NCBI GenBank assembly: GCA_040830725.1
Contig: JBFOMG010000044.1
Span: forward strand, 1 to 64,000
Source: JAWKWH01 sp040830725
GTDB taxonomy: Bacteria; Pseudomonadota; Alphaproteobacteria; Rhizobiales; Rhizobiaceae
Direction of reading: 5' to 3'
DNA: 64,000 nt
The first letter of the stretch is position 1. Every line of letters starts with the position of its first letter. Positions 35,906 to 43,128 of this stretch are shown here, piece after piece. The translations under genes and the position numbers were made by a program. Under the pieces are notes generated by a model. It saw only the letters and a list, made by a program, of their open reading frames with translations. It searched no databases and was not told the DNA's origin.

Positions 35906-36526
35906 CTACATGCGCCTGAGGGCCCAATCGACGATAGCTACCGCAACCTCCGCAAATGCCCGGTCCAGCGCCGCGACAAATTCATCGTTTCCCGCTCCGT
36001 TGACCGGAGACGATGCGGAAAACTCCGCCGTCGACCTGACCACACCGTTGCGGTCGTTCAACAACTTGACCGCAATCTCCACTTGTGCCCTCTCGCCGCC
36101 TTCAAGACGAATTTCGAAGGAGCGGACTTCGGCGATGATCTGATAGTCGATCGCCAAGCCTTCTCCCGGTTTTCCGATGCCGCCAATCCGCCCGGATCTC
36201 TCGAATGTCTCGACGAGGCGGGCCTGGATGATTTTGGGAAGCCGGTCGGCCCATTGTGCACCGTCCAGATATTCAAGTGACGTTGCCGATGCACGCACAA
36301 CGATGTTCTCGCTGTCGAGCGCTTTCAGCGCCGATGGTTCGGTGACAATGGCCTGCCGGCGGGACAATCTGCGTCCGCTGGTGGTAGGCGACGGGGCAGT
36401 CAGTTCATAAGTATCCAACGGCTTCGAACCGCCACCTCCCAAAACAGCGCAACCGGAAGCCAAAGCTGCCGCAGTCATCAATGCCATCAAGGTGGATGCC
36501 GTTTTCACCCGTCTCGCTCCCCGCAT
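35906..36526 (-). CDS. ABC-type transport auxiliary lipoprotein (MlaD-associated)
   Basis: A 206-residue outer- or inner-membrane lipoprotein. The lipobox is ALASGCAVLGG (Cys about residue 26). The mature part (YELTAPSP, QAIVTEPSALKALDSENIVVRASATSLEYLDGAQWADRLPKIIQARLVETFERSG) matches the PqiC/ABC-type transport auxiliary family, which works with MCE proteins in lipid transport across the periplasm. GTG 36508, with GGGGAG eight bases upstream, is a reasonable alternative start. It would normally be the last gene of mlaE-mlaF-mlaD, but a 264-bp MITE ends 26 bases upstream of its start, so it may be transcribed separately or poorly. Confidence 0.87.
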   Translation of the reverse strand: MRGARRVKTASTLMALMTAAALASGCAVLGGGGSKPLDTYELTAPSPTTSGRRLSRRQAIVTEPSALKALDSENIVVRASATSLEYLDGAQWADRLPKIIQARLVETFERSGRIGGIGKPGEGLAIDYQIIAEVRSFEIRLEGGERAQVEIAVKLLNDRNGVVRSTAEFSASSPVNGAGNDEFVAALDRAFAEVAVAIVDWALRRM

Positions 36527-36552
36527 GGAGTGATTTGGATTCGTCCCCGCTA

Positions 36553-36816
36553 GGACATGAACTCATAAACAGGATCAAGATGGCGCCGAAACCGCAAAGC
36601 AAACCGAGGAGAAGGCCGAAAAGCGGGGCTTATCCCCCGGTTGAGGGCTTCGACGACGGTTTGAGAAGCGGTTACGAGCGTCCGAAGGATATGGCAAATT
36701 TGCCCGGCTACTGCGTCGCAAGCTTTTGAAAACCAGACGGTTTCCCGCAAGCTCACTCCTAATATCCAACCAAATTTGCTCATACCATTGTTGATTCTGT
36801 TTATGAGTCCATGTCC
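36553..36816 (-). mobile_element. 264-bp MITE, copy 2 (terminal inverted repeats, TA flanks)
   Basis: The second copy of the element at 17737-18000, in opposite orientation and exactly the same length. The ends on the plus strand are GGACATGAACTCATAAACAG at the left and, reverse complemented, GGACATGGACTCATAAACAG at the right. TA dinucleotides flank both ends (36551-36552, 36817-36818). It contains no transposase. It lies between the mlaD stop (36846) and the auxiliary lipoprotein start, splitting a likely operon. Confidence 0.85.
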
Positions 36817-36845
36817 TACGGTCTTGCTAATATGGTGGAGCGATG

Positions 36846-38507
36846 TCAACGGCGGCGGCGGCCATTATAACGGCGAACGGTGCCTTCTCCACCGGTCAGT
36901 ATTCTCTGCGGATTGCGTTCCAGGTCGGTAATCGCCTGTTCAATGCGCGCAATGGAGCGGCGGCTGTCGCGAACAAGGGCTTCCACGTCACGCAGTCCCT
37001 GTCCCGAAAAACGTGCCAGTCCATCAGCGATTGTCGCTACACGCGCATTCAGTGTTTCAGCGACCTGCCGGAAGGATTGCAGGGTCTCCCGCGCCTCGGC
37101 AATCACGCCATCGGCATCGTCAGATCCCAAAACTCCGTCAAGTTTGGCCAGAACCCCGTCAACCCGCTCGGAGGCTTTGTTCAGCCGCTCGGTCAGCTGT
37201 GCTGCATTGTCGATAATGCCGTCAATATCGGCCGACCGGGCGCCAATCTTTTCCGTCACCTTAGCAACGTCCGATACGGCAGTGCGCGCCGTATCGCTGG
37301 CTTCGGTGATGTTGTCGAGCGCTGTTTTCACCTGTTCGGCGTCTACGCCTTCCAGAATTCCGTCAACCTTTTCCAAAGTACCGCCTGCGCGGTCTGAGAA
37401 ATCGGTTATGTTGGCCACAGCGGTATCGACATTGGCCATAACGCCATCGATTTTCTCCGATGCCTTGGCCAGGCGCTCCGAAAGCGTGCGGGCATCGGCA
37501 ATGATCCGGTCGATATCCTCTGCACGGTCGCCAAACTTGCCGGTAACTTTTGACACATCGTCGGCCACGGTTTTTGCCGATTCACTTGCCTCGGCAATAT
37601 TCGAAAGCGCGGTTTTGACTGTCTCTCCATCGACGTTTGCGAGGATGTCATCGACCTGATCGAGCGCACTGCCCGCCCGTTCCGAAATACCTGCGATCGA
37701 TTCAGACGCCGACTTTACGTTTTCCATGACGCCGTCGATGTCCTCGGCCGCGGTGTTCAGTTTGCCGGTGAATTCTTCGACATTGGCGATGATCGTGTCG
37801 ACCTTTTTATCATCGACCGACTGCAACAGTTCTTCCGCCGCCTTCAACGTGCTATCCAACTGCCCTGAAACTTCGCCAAGCGTATCCGCCAGCCTGCCGG
37901 CATTGGCCAGGAACGCATCTATTTCGTCGGCATTATTTGCCAGCGCGTCGGAAAACTTTTCGGTATTCCGCAACGTCTCGGTCAGCGGCTCGCGTGCATC
38001 GTTGACGAATTGTTCCAATCCATCGAGCACCCCGTTTGCGCGGTCCATCAAGGTGGTTGCAGATTCCAGTATATTCGTGACGACAGACGGCTTGGCGACG
38101 ATTTCGGCAACTGTTCCGCTCGTTTCAGCGGCGCGCAACAAGTTTTCCTCGTTGATGTTGCCACCTTGAAGTTCAATATTCGTCGTACCGGTCAGACCAA
38201 CAATGCCGAGAGTGGCGCGGGTCGATTTCGTGATTGGTGTAAGTGAATCAATCAAGGTGTCGGCTATTGCCACCCGCGGATTGGAAATGTCGATATAAAC
38301 CCGACGGACATCACCGATCTTGACGCCGTTGAACAGCACAAAACTGCCGCGTCCCAATCCGGCGGCCGAGCCTGGAATACGAACCCGCAACTGCGATGTC
38401 TGTCCGGTGTCGCCGACCCCCGCGGTCCAATAGACGAAAGCGAAAATGGCGACGGTCGCTATCAGCGTGAACAGCCCGACCAGCACATAATTGGCTTTCG
38501 TTTCCAT
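36846..38507 (-). CDS. mlaD: MlaD-family (MCE) lipid transport protein with extended coiled coil
   Basis: A 553-residue substrate-binding component of a phospholipid ABC transporter. Residues 7-28 form a membrane anchor, residues 38-117 the MCE domain (VRIPGSAAGLGRGSFVLFNGVKIGDVRRVYID ... TLGIVGLTGTTNIELQGG), and the rest is a long helical region. That region has an internal duplication of about 96 residues (from about 275 and 371, SERAGSALDQVDDILANVD versus SDRAGGTLEKVDGILEGVD). E. coli MlaD is about 180 residues, so the extension is large; long-tailed MCE proteins such as those spanning the periplasm provide a precedent. The gene follows mlaF by 17 bases. Confidence 0.93.
   Translation of the reverse strand: METKANYVLVGLFTLIATVAIFAFVYWTAGVGDTGQTSQLRVRIPGSAAGLGRGSFVLFNGVKIGDVRRVYIDISNPRVAIADTLIDSLTPITKSTRATLGIVGLTGTTNIELQGGNINEENLLRAAETSGTVAEIVAKPSVVTNILESATTLMDRANGVLDGLEQFVNDAREPLTETLRNTEKFSDALANNADEIDAFLANAGRLADTLGEVSGQLDSTLKAAEELLQSVDDKKVDTIIANVEEFTGKLNTAAEDIDGVMENVKSASESIAGISERAGSALDQVDDILANVDGETVKTALSNIAEASESAKTVADDVSKVTGKFGDRAEDIDRIIADARTLSERLAKASEKIDGVMANVDTAVANITDFSDRAGGTLEKVDGILEGVDAEQVKTALDNITEASDTARTAVSDVAKVTEKIGARSADIDGIIDNAAQLTERLNKASERVDGVLAKLDGVLGSDDADGVIAEARETLQSFRQVAETLNARVATIADGLARFSGQGLRDVEALVRDSRRSIARIEQAITDLERNPQRILTGGEGTVRRYNGRRRR
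37134..37685. repeat. Internal duplication within mlaD
   Basis: Two diverged units of about 96 codons each, encoding residues about 275-370 and 371-458 of the MlaD-like protein. Shared elements are E/DRAGxxLxxVDxIL, VKTAL, the EAS segment, DVxKVT, the ADIDxII segment, LxERLxKASExxDGVxA. They lie in the coiled-coil tail, so the repeat probably sets its length. Confidence 0.8.
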
Positions 38508-38524
38508 CTAGCCGACCCGGATCC

Positions 38525-39343
38525 TCACGCCGGAACACGCGCCTGAATGGCGCGAGCCCGTTTGCCGCAAAAATAGGCCTGTACCCAGGGTTCTTCGAAC
38601 TCGAGCATATCGGTCAGGGTTCCCTCAATGAGCACTCGCCTGTTCCCCAATACAGCGATTCGGTCACAAGCCGAATGCAGGCTGTCCAGATCATGGGTGA
38701 CCATATAGACGGTCAATCCCATCGTATCGCGCAATTTGACGACTAGTTCGTCGAATTCTGCCGCGCCGATCGGATCGAGGCCGGATGTCGGTTCGTCGAG
38801 AAAAACGATCTCGGGATCGAGCGCCAAGGCACGGGCCAATGCAGCCCGCTTGATCATGCCGCCGGACAGTTCAGACGGGTATTTTTCCGCTGCATCAGGT
38901 GACAAGCCGACCAGTTCGATCTTCAGTCGGGCCAATTCGTTCATCAGATCGCGCGGCAAATCGAGATACTCACGCATCGGAACCTGAATGTTTTCCAGAA
39001 CCGTCAGGGATGAAAACAGCGCACCATGCTGAAACAGGACGCCGAGGCGCATGTCGATCTGGAGCCTCTGATCGTCTGTCAGGTCATCAAGATCCAATCC
39101 GAAAAGGCTTATCGAACCGGCTTGTTTTTTGTTCAAACCCAACACGGTTCTCAACAGAACCGACTTGCCCGATCCCGACGCGCCGACAAATCCCAATATT
39201 TCACCGCGTCGCATGTCGAGCGTCAAATCTTCCAGAATGACTTTGCTTCCGAATGCGACCTTCACGCCACGAACCGATAGTACGATTTCATCGCCTGAAC
39301 CGTTTGGTTTCACTCCGCCATTCGATTTTGTTTTGCCGGCCAT
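38525..39343 (-). CDS. mlaF: Phospholipid ABC transporter ATP-binding protein MlaF
   Basis: A 272-residue ATPase that powers lipid transport with MlaE. Walker A is GFVGASGSGKSVLLRTVLG (about residues 52-70), the signature is YPSELSGGMIKRAALARALALDPE, Walker B EIVFLDEPTSGLDPIG, and the switch His is in YMVTHDLDSLH. The MlaF-typical LSGGMIKRA variant of the signature supports this rather than a generic ATPase. It begins nine bases after mlaE and ends 17 bases before mlaD. Confidence 0.94.
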   Translation of the reverse strand: MAGKTKSNGGVKPNGSGDEIVLSVRGVKVAFGSKVILEDLTLDMRRGEILGFVGASGSGKSVLLRTVLGLNKKQAGSISLFGLDLDDLTDDQRLQIDMRLGVLFQHGALFSSLTVLENIQVPMREYLDLPRDLMNELARLKIELVGLSPDAAEKYPSELSGGMIKRAALARALALDPEIVFLDEPTSGLDPIGAAEFDELVVKLRDTMGLTVYMVTHDLDSLHSACDRIAVLGNRRVLIEGTLTDMLEFEEPWVQAYFCGKRARAIQARVPA

Positions 39344-39352
39344 GATGCGAAC

Positions 39353-40525
39353 CTAGAAATCAATTGCGGCGTAAAACATGGCAAACAAGCCATCGACCAA
39401 TATGACGACGAAAATCGCCTTGACCACGGATGCGGTGACATGCCGGCCGAGAGATTCGGCGCTGCCTTCGGTTTTCAGCCCTTCGATGGAGGCGATGATG
39501 CCGATGATGATGGCCATGAACGGCGCCTTGATGAGGCCGGCAAATATCGTTGTCAGATCAATCCAGGCATGCATTCGCTCTACGAAGGCCGCCGGCGTGA
39601 TGTCCGAATAGATCCAGGCAACGACCATGGCTCCGCCAAGTGCCGCAAAATTGGCCGCGATTGTCAGGCAGGGCAGCATGATGACAAGCGCCACCAGGCG
39701 AGGAAACACCAGCACGCCGACGGGATTGAGGCCAATAACCGTCAATGCGTCGACCTCTTCGCGCATTTTCATCGAACCGATCTCGGCGGTGATGGCGCTT
39801 CCTGAACGACCGGCAATCATGATCGCCGTCAGCAGTACGCCGATTTCCCGCAACACCAGGACAGAAACCAGATCAACGACAAATATTTCCGCTCCGAAAA
39901 ACCGGAGCTGAAACGCCCCCTGTTGAGCGATGATTGCACCAATAATCGTTGACATCAAAAGCACGACGGGAAGCGCGCCGACTCCCATCCGGTCCATCTG
40001 GTGGACTATTGCCGCCGGGCGCAGCGTGTGCCTGCGGCCGGCTTTCATCTGCGCTCCGCGGATCGTTGCCCCCAGGATATGCATGCCAAGGATAAACTCG
40101 CTGTAGAAGTTGACTGTAAGGCGGCCGATATCCTCCAGCGCCCTGGTGACAATATTGCCATTGCGGCGGCGGGTCGAAACGTGGTCCGTTTCCGTTGCGG
40201 GAGACACCGCATTCAACAATGTGGAGACATTCTCCGACGCATTGAGCAGCTTTACTTGCGCACCGTGGTCCCGGTGGGTCGCGACCAGTCTTTGAACCAG
40301 CCAGGCGCCCGCGGTGTCCATCTTTTCGACTTCGGCCAGATCGACTTCAACGGTTTTTACGCCGGTTTCCTGTTCGCCTTTGCGAATTGATGCATCAAGC
40401 AGCCCAACCGTGCGTGTGGTCCAGATTCCCGAGCACGACACTGTCAGCAGTCCGGCTTCCCCACGCTCAACGACGACCCGGGCGGGTGCCTCGGCGTTTG
40501 TATCAGAATTTGCTTTTGTCCACAT
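39353..40525 (-). CDS. mlaE: MlaE-family lipid ABC transporter permease with N-terminal STAS (MlaB-like) domain
   Basis: A 390-residue fusion. Residues 1-115 are a STAS domain equivalent to MlaB (VEVDLAEVEKMDTAGAWLVQRLVA), and the rest is the MlaE permease with five or six membrane spans. Typical permease motifs are RMGVGALPVVLLMSTIIGAIIAQQGAFQLR, LVLREIGVLLTAIMIAGRSGSAITAEIGSMKMREEVDAL (coupling helix) and the C-terminal SIEGLKTEGSAESLGRHVTASVV. Fusion of MlaB to MlaE removes the need for a separate mlaB. First gene of the leftward mla operon; divergent from the epimerase gene. Confidence 0.94.
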   Translation of the reverse strand: MWTKANSDTNAEAPARVVVERGEAGLLTVSCSGIWTTRTVGLLDASIRKGEQETGVKTVEVDLAEVEKMDTAGAWLVQRLVATHRDHGAQVKLLNASENVSTLLNAVSPATETDHVSTRRRNGNIVTRALEDIGRLTVNFYSEFILGMHILGATIRGAQMKAGRRHTLRPAAIVHQMDRMGVGALPVVLLMSTIIGAIIAQQGAFQLRFFGAEIFVVDLVSVLVLREIGVLLTAIMIAGRSGSAITAEIGSMKMREEVDALTVIGLNPVGVLVFPRLVALVIMLPCLTIAANFAALGGAMVVAWIYSDITPAAFVERMHAWIDLTTIFAGLIKAPFMAIIIGIIASIEGLKTEGSAESLGRHVTASVVKAIFVVILVDGLFAMFYAAIDF

Positions 40526-40602
40526 GCTCCGGCAAGAACTTCCGATATCGATTCAAGGCAAGGGGGAAGCCACACAAATGCGAATCAAACTCGAATCTGA
40601 TC

Positions 40603-41586
40603 GTGCAGCGTAGCCTATCCGTCGCGATCGAACACTACCCCATTGCCGGGTCGTTTCGAATCTCACGTGGCGCAAAGACGGAAGCTGTCGTTGTCACTTG
40701 CTCCATTCGTGAAGCGGAGAAAACCGGGCATGGAGAATGCGTGCCTTACGCCCGTTATGATGAAACCGCGGAGGGTGTGCGTGATGCGATTGCGGTCATG
40801 GAAGCGCAAATCGCCCGCGGGATCGGTCGTCTGGAACTGCTTGACGCCATGCCTCCCGGTGCGGCTCGAAACGCGATCGACTGCGCCCTGTGGGACCTTG
40901 AAGCCAAAACTGCCGGCTGCCGTGTTTCCCGGTTCGTGTGCAGAAATGATCCGGAACCGCTTGAAACCGCCTACACCATATCGCTCAACGCGCCAGAAAA
41001 AATGGCAACCGACGCAAGAGCCGCAAAAGACAGGCCGGTGTTGAAAATCAAGCTTGGTGGCGAAGACGACATTTCGCGGATGCGGGCGGTAGCGGAAGCG
41101 GCACCCGACAGCCGGTTGATCGCTGACGCCAATGAAGGCTGGACCACGCAAAACATTGGCCGAAACCTCACAGCCGCGAAGGAAAATGGCTTCGAACTGA
41201 TTGAGCAACCGCTTTCGCGGAACGAAGACGAAGCGCTGCGGAATATTGATCGCCCGGTGAAAATTTGCGCCGACGAAAGCGCACATGTAGCGGCTGACCT
41301 TGACAGGCTGAGGGGTCTCTACGATGCGGTGAACATCAAGCTCGACAAGGCCGGCGGGCTGACTGCGGCAATCGCCAAACATGACAAGGCCAGATCGCTG
41401 GGGCTGAAGACGATGATCGGATGCATGGTAGGAACATCCCTGTCGATGGCGCCCGCGGTACTTCTTGCGCAGGCTGCGGATTATGTCGACCTGGACGGAC
41501 CGCTTCTTCTGGCCGAAGATCGCGAAACCGGACTCCACTATGAAGGTTCGATGGTTTTTCCGCCGGAACCACATTTGTGGGGGTGA
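40603..41586 (+). CDS. L-Ala-D/L-Glu (dipeptide) epimerase, enolase superfamily
   Basis: A TIM-barrel enzyme of about 327 residues that epimerises L-Ala-D-Glu released from peptidoglycan to L-Ala-L-Glu. It has the Lys acid/base motif PVLKIKLGG, metal ligands in LIADANEGW, LIEQPL and ICADESAH, the second catalytic Lys in NIKLDKAGG, and the family's GCMVGTSLSMAPA and YVDLDGPLLLAEDR segments. The start is uncertain: the frame is open far upstream, into the mlaE start region, and GTG 40603 gives the normal length. It may act in murein peptide recycling like nagZ, though the two are not linked. Confidence 0.9.
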   Translation: MQRSLSVAIEHYPIAGSFRISRGAKTEAVVVTCSIREAEKTGHGECVPYARYDETAEGVRDAIAVMEAQIARGIGRLELLDAMPPGAARNAIDCALWDLEAKTAGCRVSRFVCRNDPEPLETAYTISLNAPEKMATDARAAKDRPVLKIKLGGEDDISRMRAVAEAAPDSRLIADANEGWTTQNIGRNLTAAKENGFELIEQPLSRNEDEALRNIDRPVKICADESAHVAADLDRLRGLYDAVNIKLDKAGGLTAAIAKHDKARSLGLKTMIGCMVGTSLSMAPAVLLAQAADYVDLDGPLLLAEDRETGLHYEGSMVFPPEPHLWG

Positions 41587-41610
41587 TTTCTGCGCGCCAG
41601 ATGGTGGCGT

Positions 41611-42306
41611 TCAATCCAGAAAAACTGCCCAGTCTTCCAGTGGTGCGCGTTCGGTGCGCAAATCGTTCTCCGGTTTCGAAGTGTCTTCGTAACCGATCGC
41701 CATGCCGCAGACGACCACCTCCTCTTCCGGGATACCCAACACCGGCCTGATTTGCCGGTGATAGGGTGCAAACGCCGCCTGTGGGCAAGTATGAAGCCCC
41801 CTGCCCCTGGCTGCGATCATGATGTTTTCGAGGAACATGCCGAAATCGAGCCAGGAGCCAACTTCGAGACGGCGATCAATGGTGAATATCATGCCCACCG
41901 GTGCGTCGAAGAAGATGAAATTGCGGTCATGCTGTGCCCGCATCCTGTCGGTGTCGCGCCTGCCGATCCCGAGCAGATTATAAAGACCGAAACCCACGGT
42001 GCGCCTGCGCGACAGATAAGGCTCGAAGAACTGGTCGGGATAATATTTGTATTCATCCCATTCCGCTTTCTCTGCCCGGATGCCGGAATTCAGAATAGCG
42101 TCTGAAACTTTCTTTTTGCTGTCACCGGTCAACACATAGGTTTTCCACGGTTGCATATTGGTGCCGGAAGGCGCTCGCGCCGATATTTTGAGGATTGTCT
42201 CAATCGTGTCCCGGTTGACCGGATCGGGCAGAAACGCGCGCACCGATCTGCGCGAGCCAATGGCATCGTCCACGGCTTTCTGCCGGATCAATTTCCCGTT
42301 TTCCAT
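41611..42306 (-). CDS. Nitroreductase family FMN enzyme
   Basis: A 231-residue flavoprotein. The N-terminal SRRSVRAFLPDPVNRDTIETILKISARAPSGTNMQPWKTYVL motif binds FMN; the later GSWLDFGMFLENIMIAARGRGLHTCPQAAFAPYH and EEEVVVCGMAIGYED are typical. ATG 42306 is chosen; a longer frame would run across the promoter and into the divergent regulator. The physiological substrate of such enzymes is often unknown. It is divergent from the XRE-cupin regulator of the demethylation operon, with operator-like repeats between, so it may belong to the same regulon. Confidence 0.9.
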   Translation of the reverse strand: MENGKLIRQKAVDDAIGSRRSVRAFLPDPVNRDTIETILKISARAPSGTNMQPWKTYVLTGDSKKKVSDAILNSGIRAEKAEWDEYKYYPDQFFEPYLSRRRTVGFGLYNLLGIGRRDTDRMRAQHDRNFIFFDAPVGMIFTIDRRLEVGSWLDFGMFLENIMIAARGRGLHTCPQAAFAPYHRQIRPVLGIPEEEVVVCGMAIGYEDTSKPENDLRTERAPLEDWAVFLD

Positions 42307-42448
42307 AGGCTTGCACCGCGCCGGAATGGTAAGCGTTTTCGAACGTTCGCTGGAGCAATAAGTTTGGGAGGAACCAGCGGAGCGTGCTGCTTTGCACCAC
42401 TGCGCGCAAATTGCAAGTCCGGTCGCAAATCCCGTGAAATTTTCCTTG

Positions 42449-42500
42449 ATTTTTTCATGGAAACCGGATTTCGTGAAAATCAGGAGAATTTTTTCATGGA
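42449..42500. promoter_or_regulatory. Repeated TTTCATGRAA-like operator motifs before the XRE-cupin gene
   Basis: The 13-base sequence ATTTTTTCATGGA occurs twice (42449-42461 and 42488-42500), and between them lies ATTTCGTGAAAAT (42469-42481), an inverted version of the same core. The second copy covers the ATG of the regulator at 42496. The array sits in the divergent region between the nitroreductase and the regulator, so autoregulation is likely, as inference. Confidence 0.45.
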
Positions 42501-43107
42501 TGTTGCGGTGGAAACGCTGTCCCCAGAACCCACCGGCGATGACCGGCCAAAATCTGGTGCTGAATTGCTGGCCCACGACATTCGTGCGCTTCGCCGTTCA
42601 CGCGGATTGACGCTGACTGAACTGGCCGATCAGCTCGGACGTTCGGTGGGTTGGCTGAGCCAGGTCGAGCGGGGTATTTCGACCCCAACCATCAATGACC
42701 TGCGCGCGATTTGCGCTGCGGTTGATGTCCCGATCAGTCTGCTGTTTGCCCATGAGGTGGCAGACGAAGCCGAACGCGGCTCGATTGTCAGAGCCGGGAA
42801 GCGCAGGCAGTTGGGCTCCAGCGAGGGCCGGCTGGTTGAAGAATTGCTGTCCCCTGACCTTGGCGGTGAGTTTGAGATGGTCCGGTCTGTTTTTGCCCCG
42901 GGTGCATTTCTTGAAAAGCCCCAGCTGCGCGACACCGAAGAAGCGGCATATGTGGTTTCCGGCCGGTTCGATATCGAGATCGACGGGCAGTGGCATCACC
43001 TTGGCCCCGGCGACAGCTTTCGCTTCAACCGCAAACCGCATCGCTGGAAAAACCCCTGCGATGAAGATGCAATCCTGATTTGGGTGATCGCCCCACCCGT
43101 CTATTGA
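42496..43107 (+). CDS. XRE-family HTH and cupin-domain transcriptional regulator
   Basis: A 203-residue regulator. Residues 25-82 form an XRE-type HTH (HDIRALRRSRGLTLTELADQLGRSVGWLSQVERGISTPTINDLRAICAAVDVPISLLF). Residues about 130-200 are a cupin sensor domain (EAAYVVSGRFDIEIDGQWHHLGPGDSFRFNRKPHRWKNP). Such PuuR-like proteins often sense amines or amino acids and control adjacent catabolic genes. ATG 42496 follows an AGGAG at nine bases; ATG 42457 is also in frame. It lies 21 bases upstream of the first FAD/GcvT gene, making it the first gene of the operon and its likely controller. Confidence 0.9.
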   Translation: MDVAVETLSPEPTGDDRPKSGAELLAHDIRALRRSRGLTLTELADQLGRSVGWLSQVERGISTPTINDLRAICAAVDVPISLLFAHEVADEAERGSIVRAGKRRQLGSSEGRLVEELLSPDLGGEFEMVRSVFAPGAFLEKPQLRDTEEAAYVVSGRFDIEIDGQWHHLGPGDSFRFNRKPHRWKNPCDEDAILIWVIAPPVY

Positions 43108-43128
43108 CCTATTCCGGAGTACACTGAA

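Noticed and set aside
40663..41574. 303-residue antisense open frame
   Set aside because: It mirrors the dipeptide epimerase, which has all its catalytic motifs; no ribosome site or motif on the other strand.
42307..42495. Extended N-terminus for the regulator and for the divergent nitroreductase across the shared promoter
   Set aside because: Both frames stay open by chance, but the family N-termini start at 42496 and 42306, and the region holds repeated operator-like motifs.
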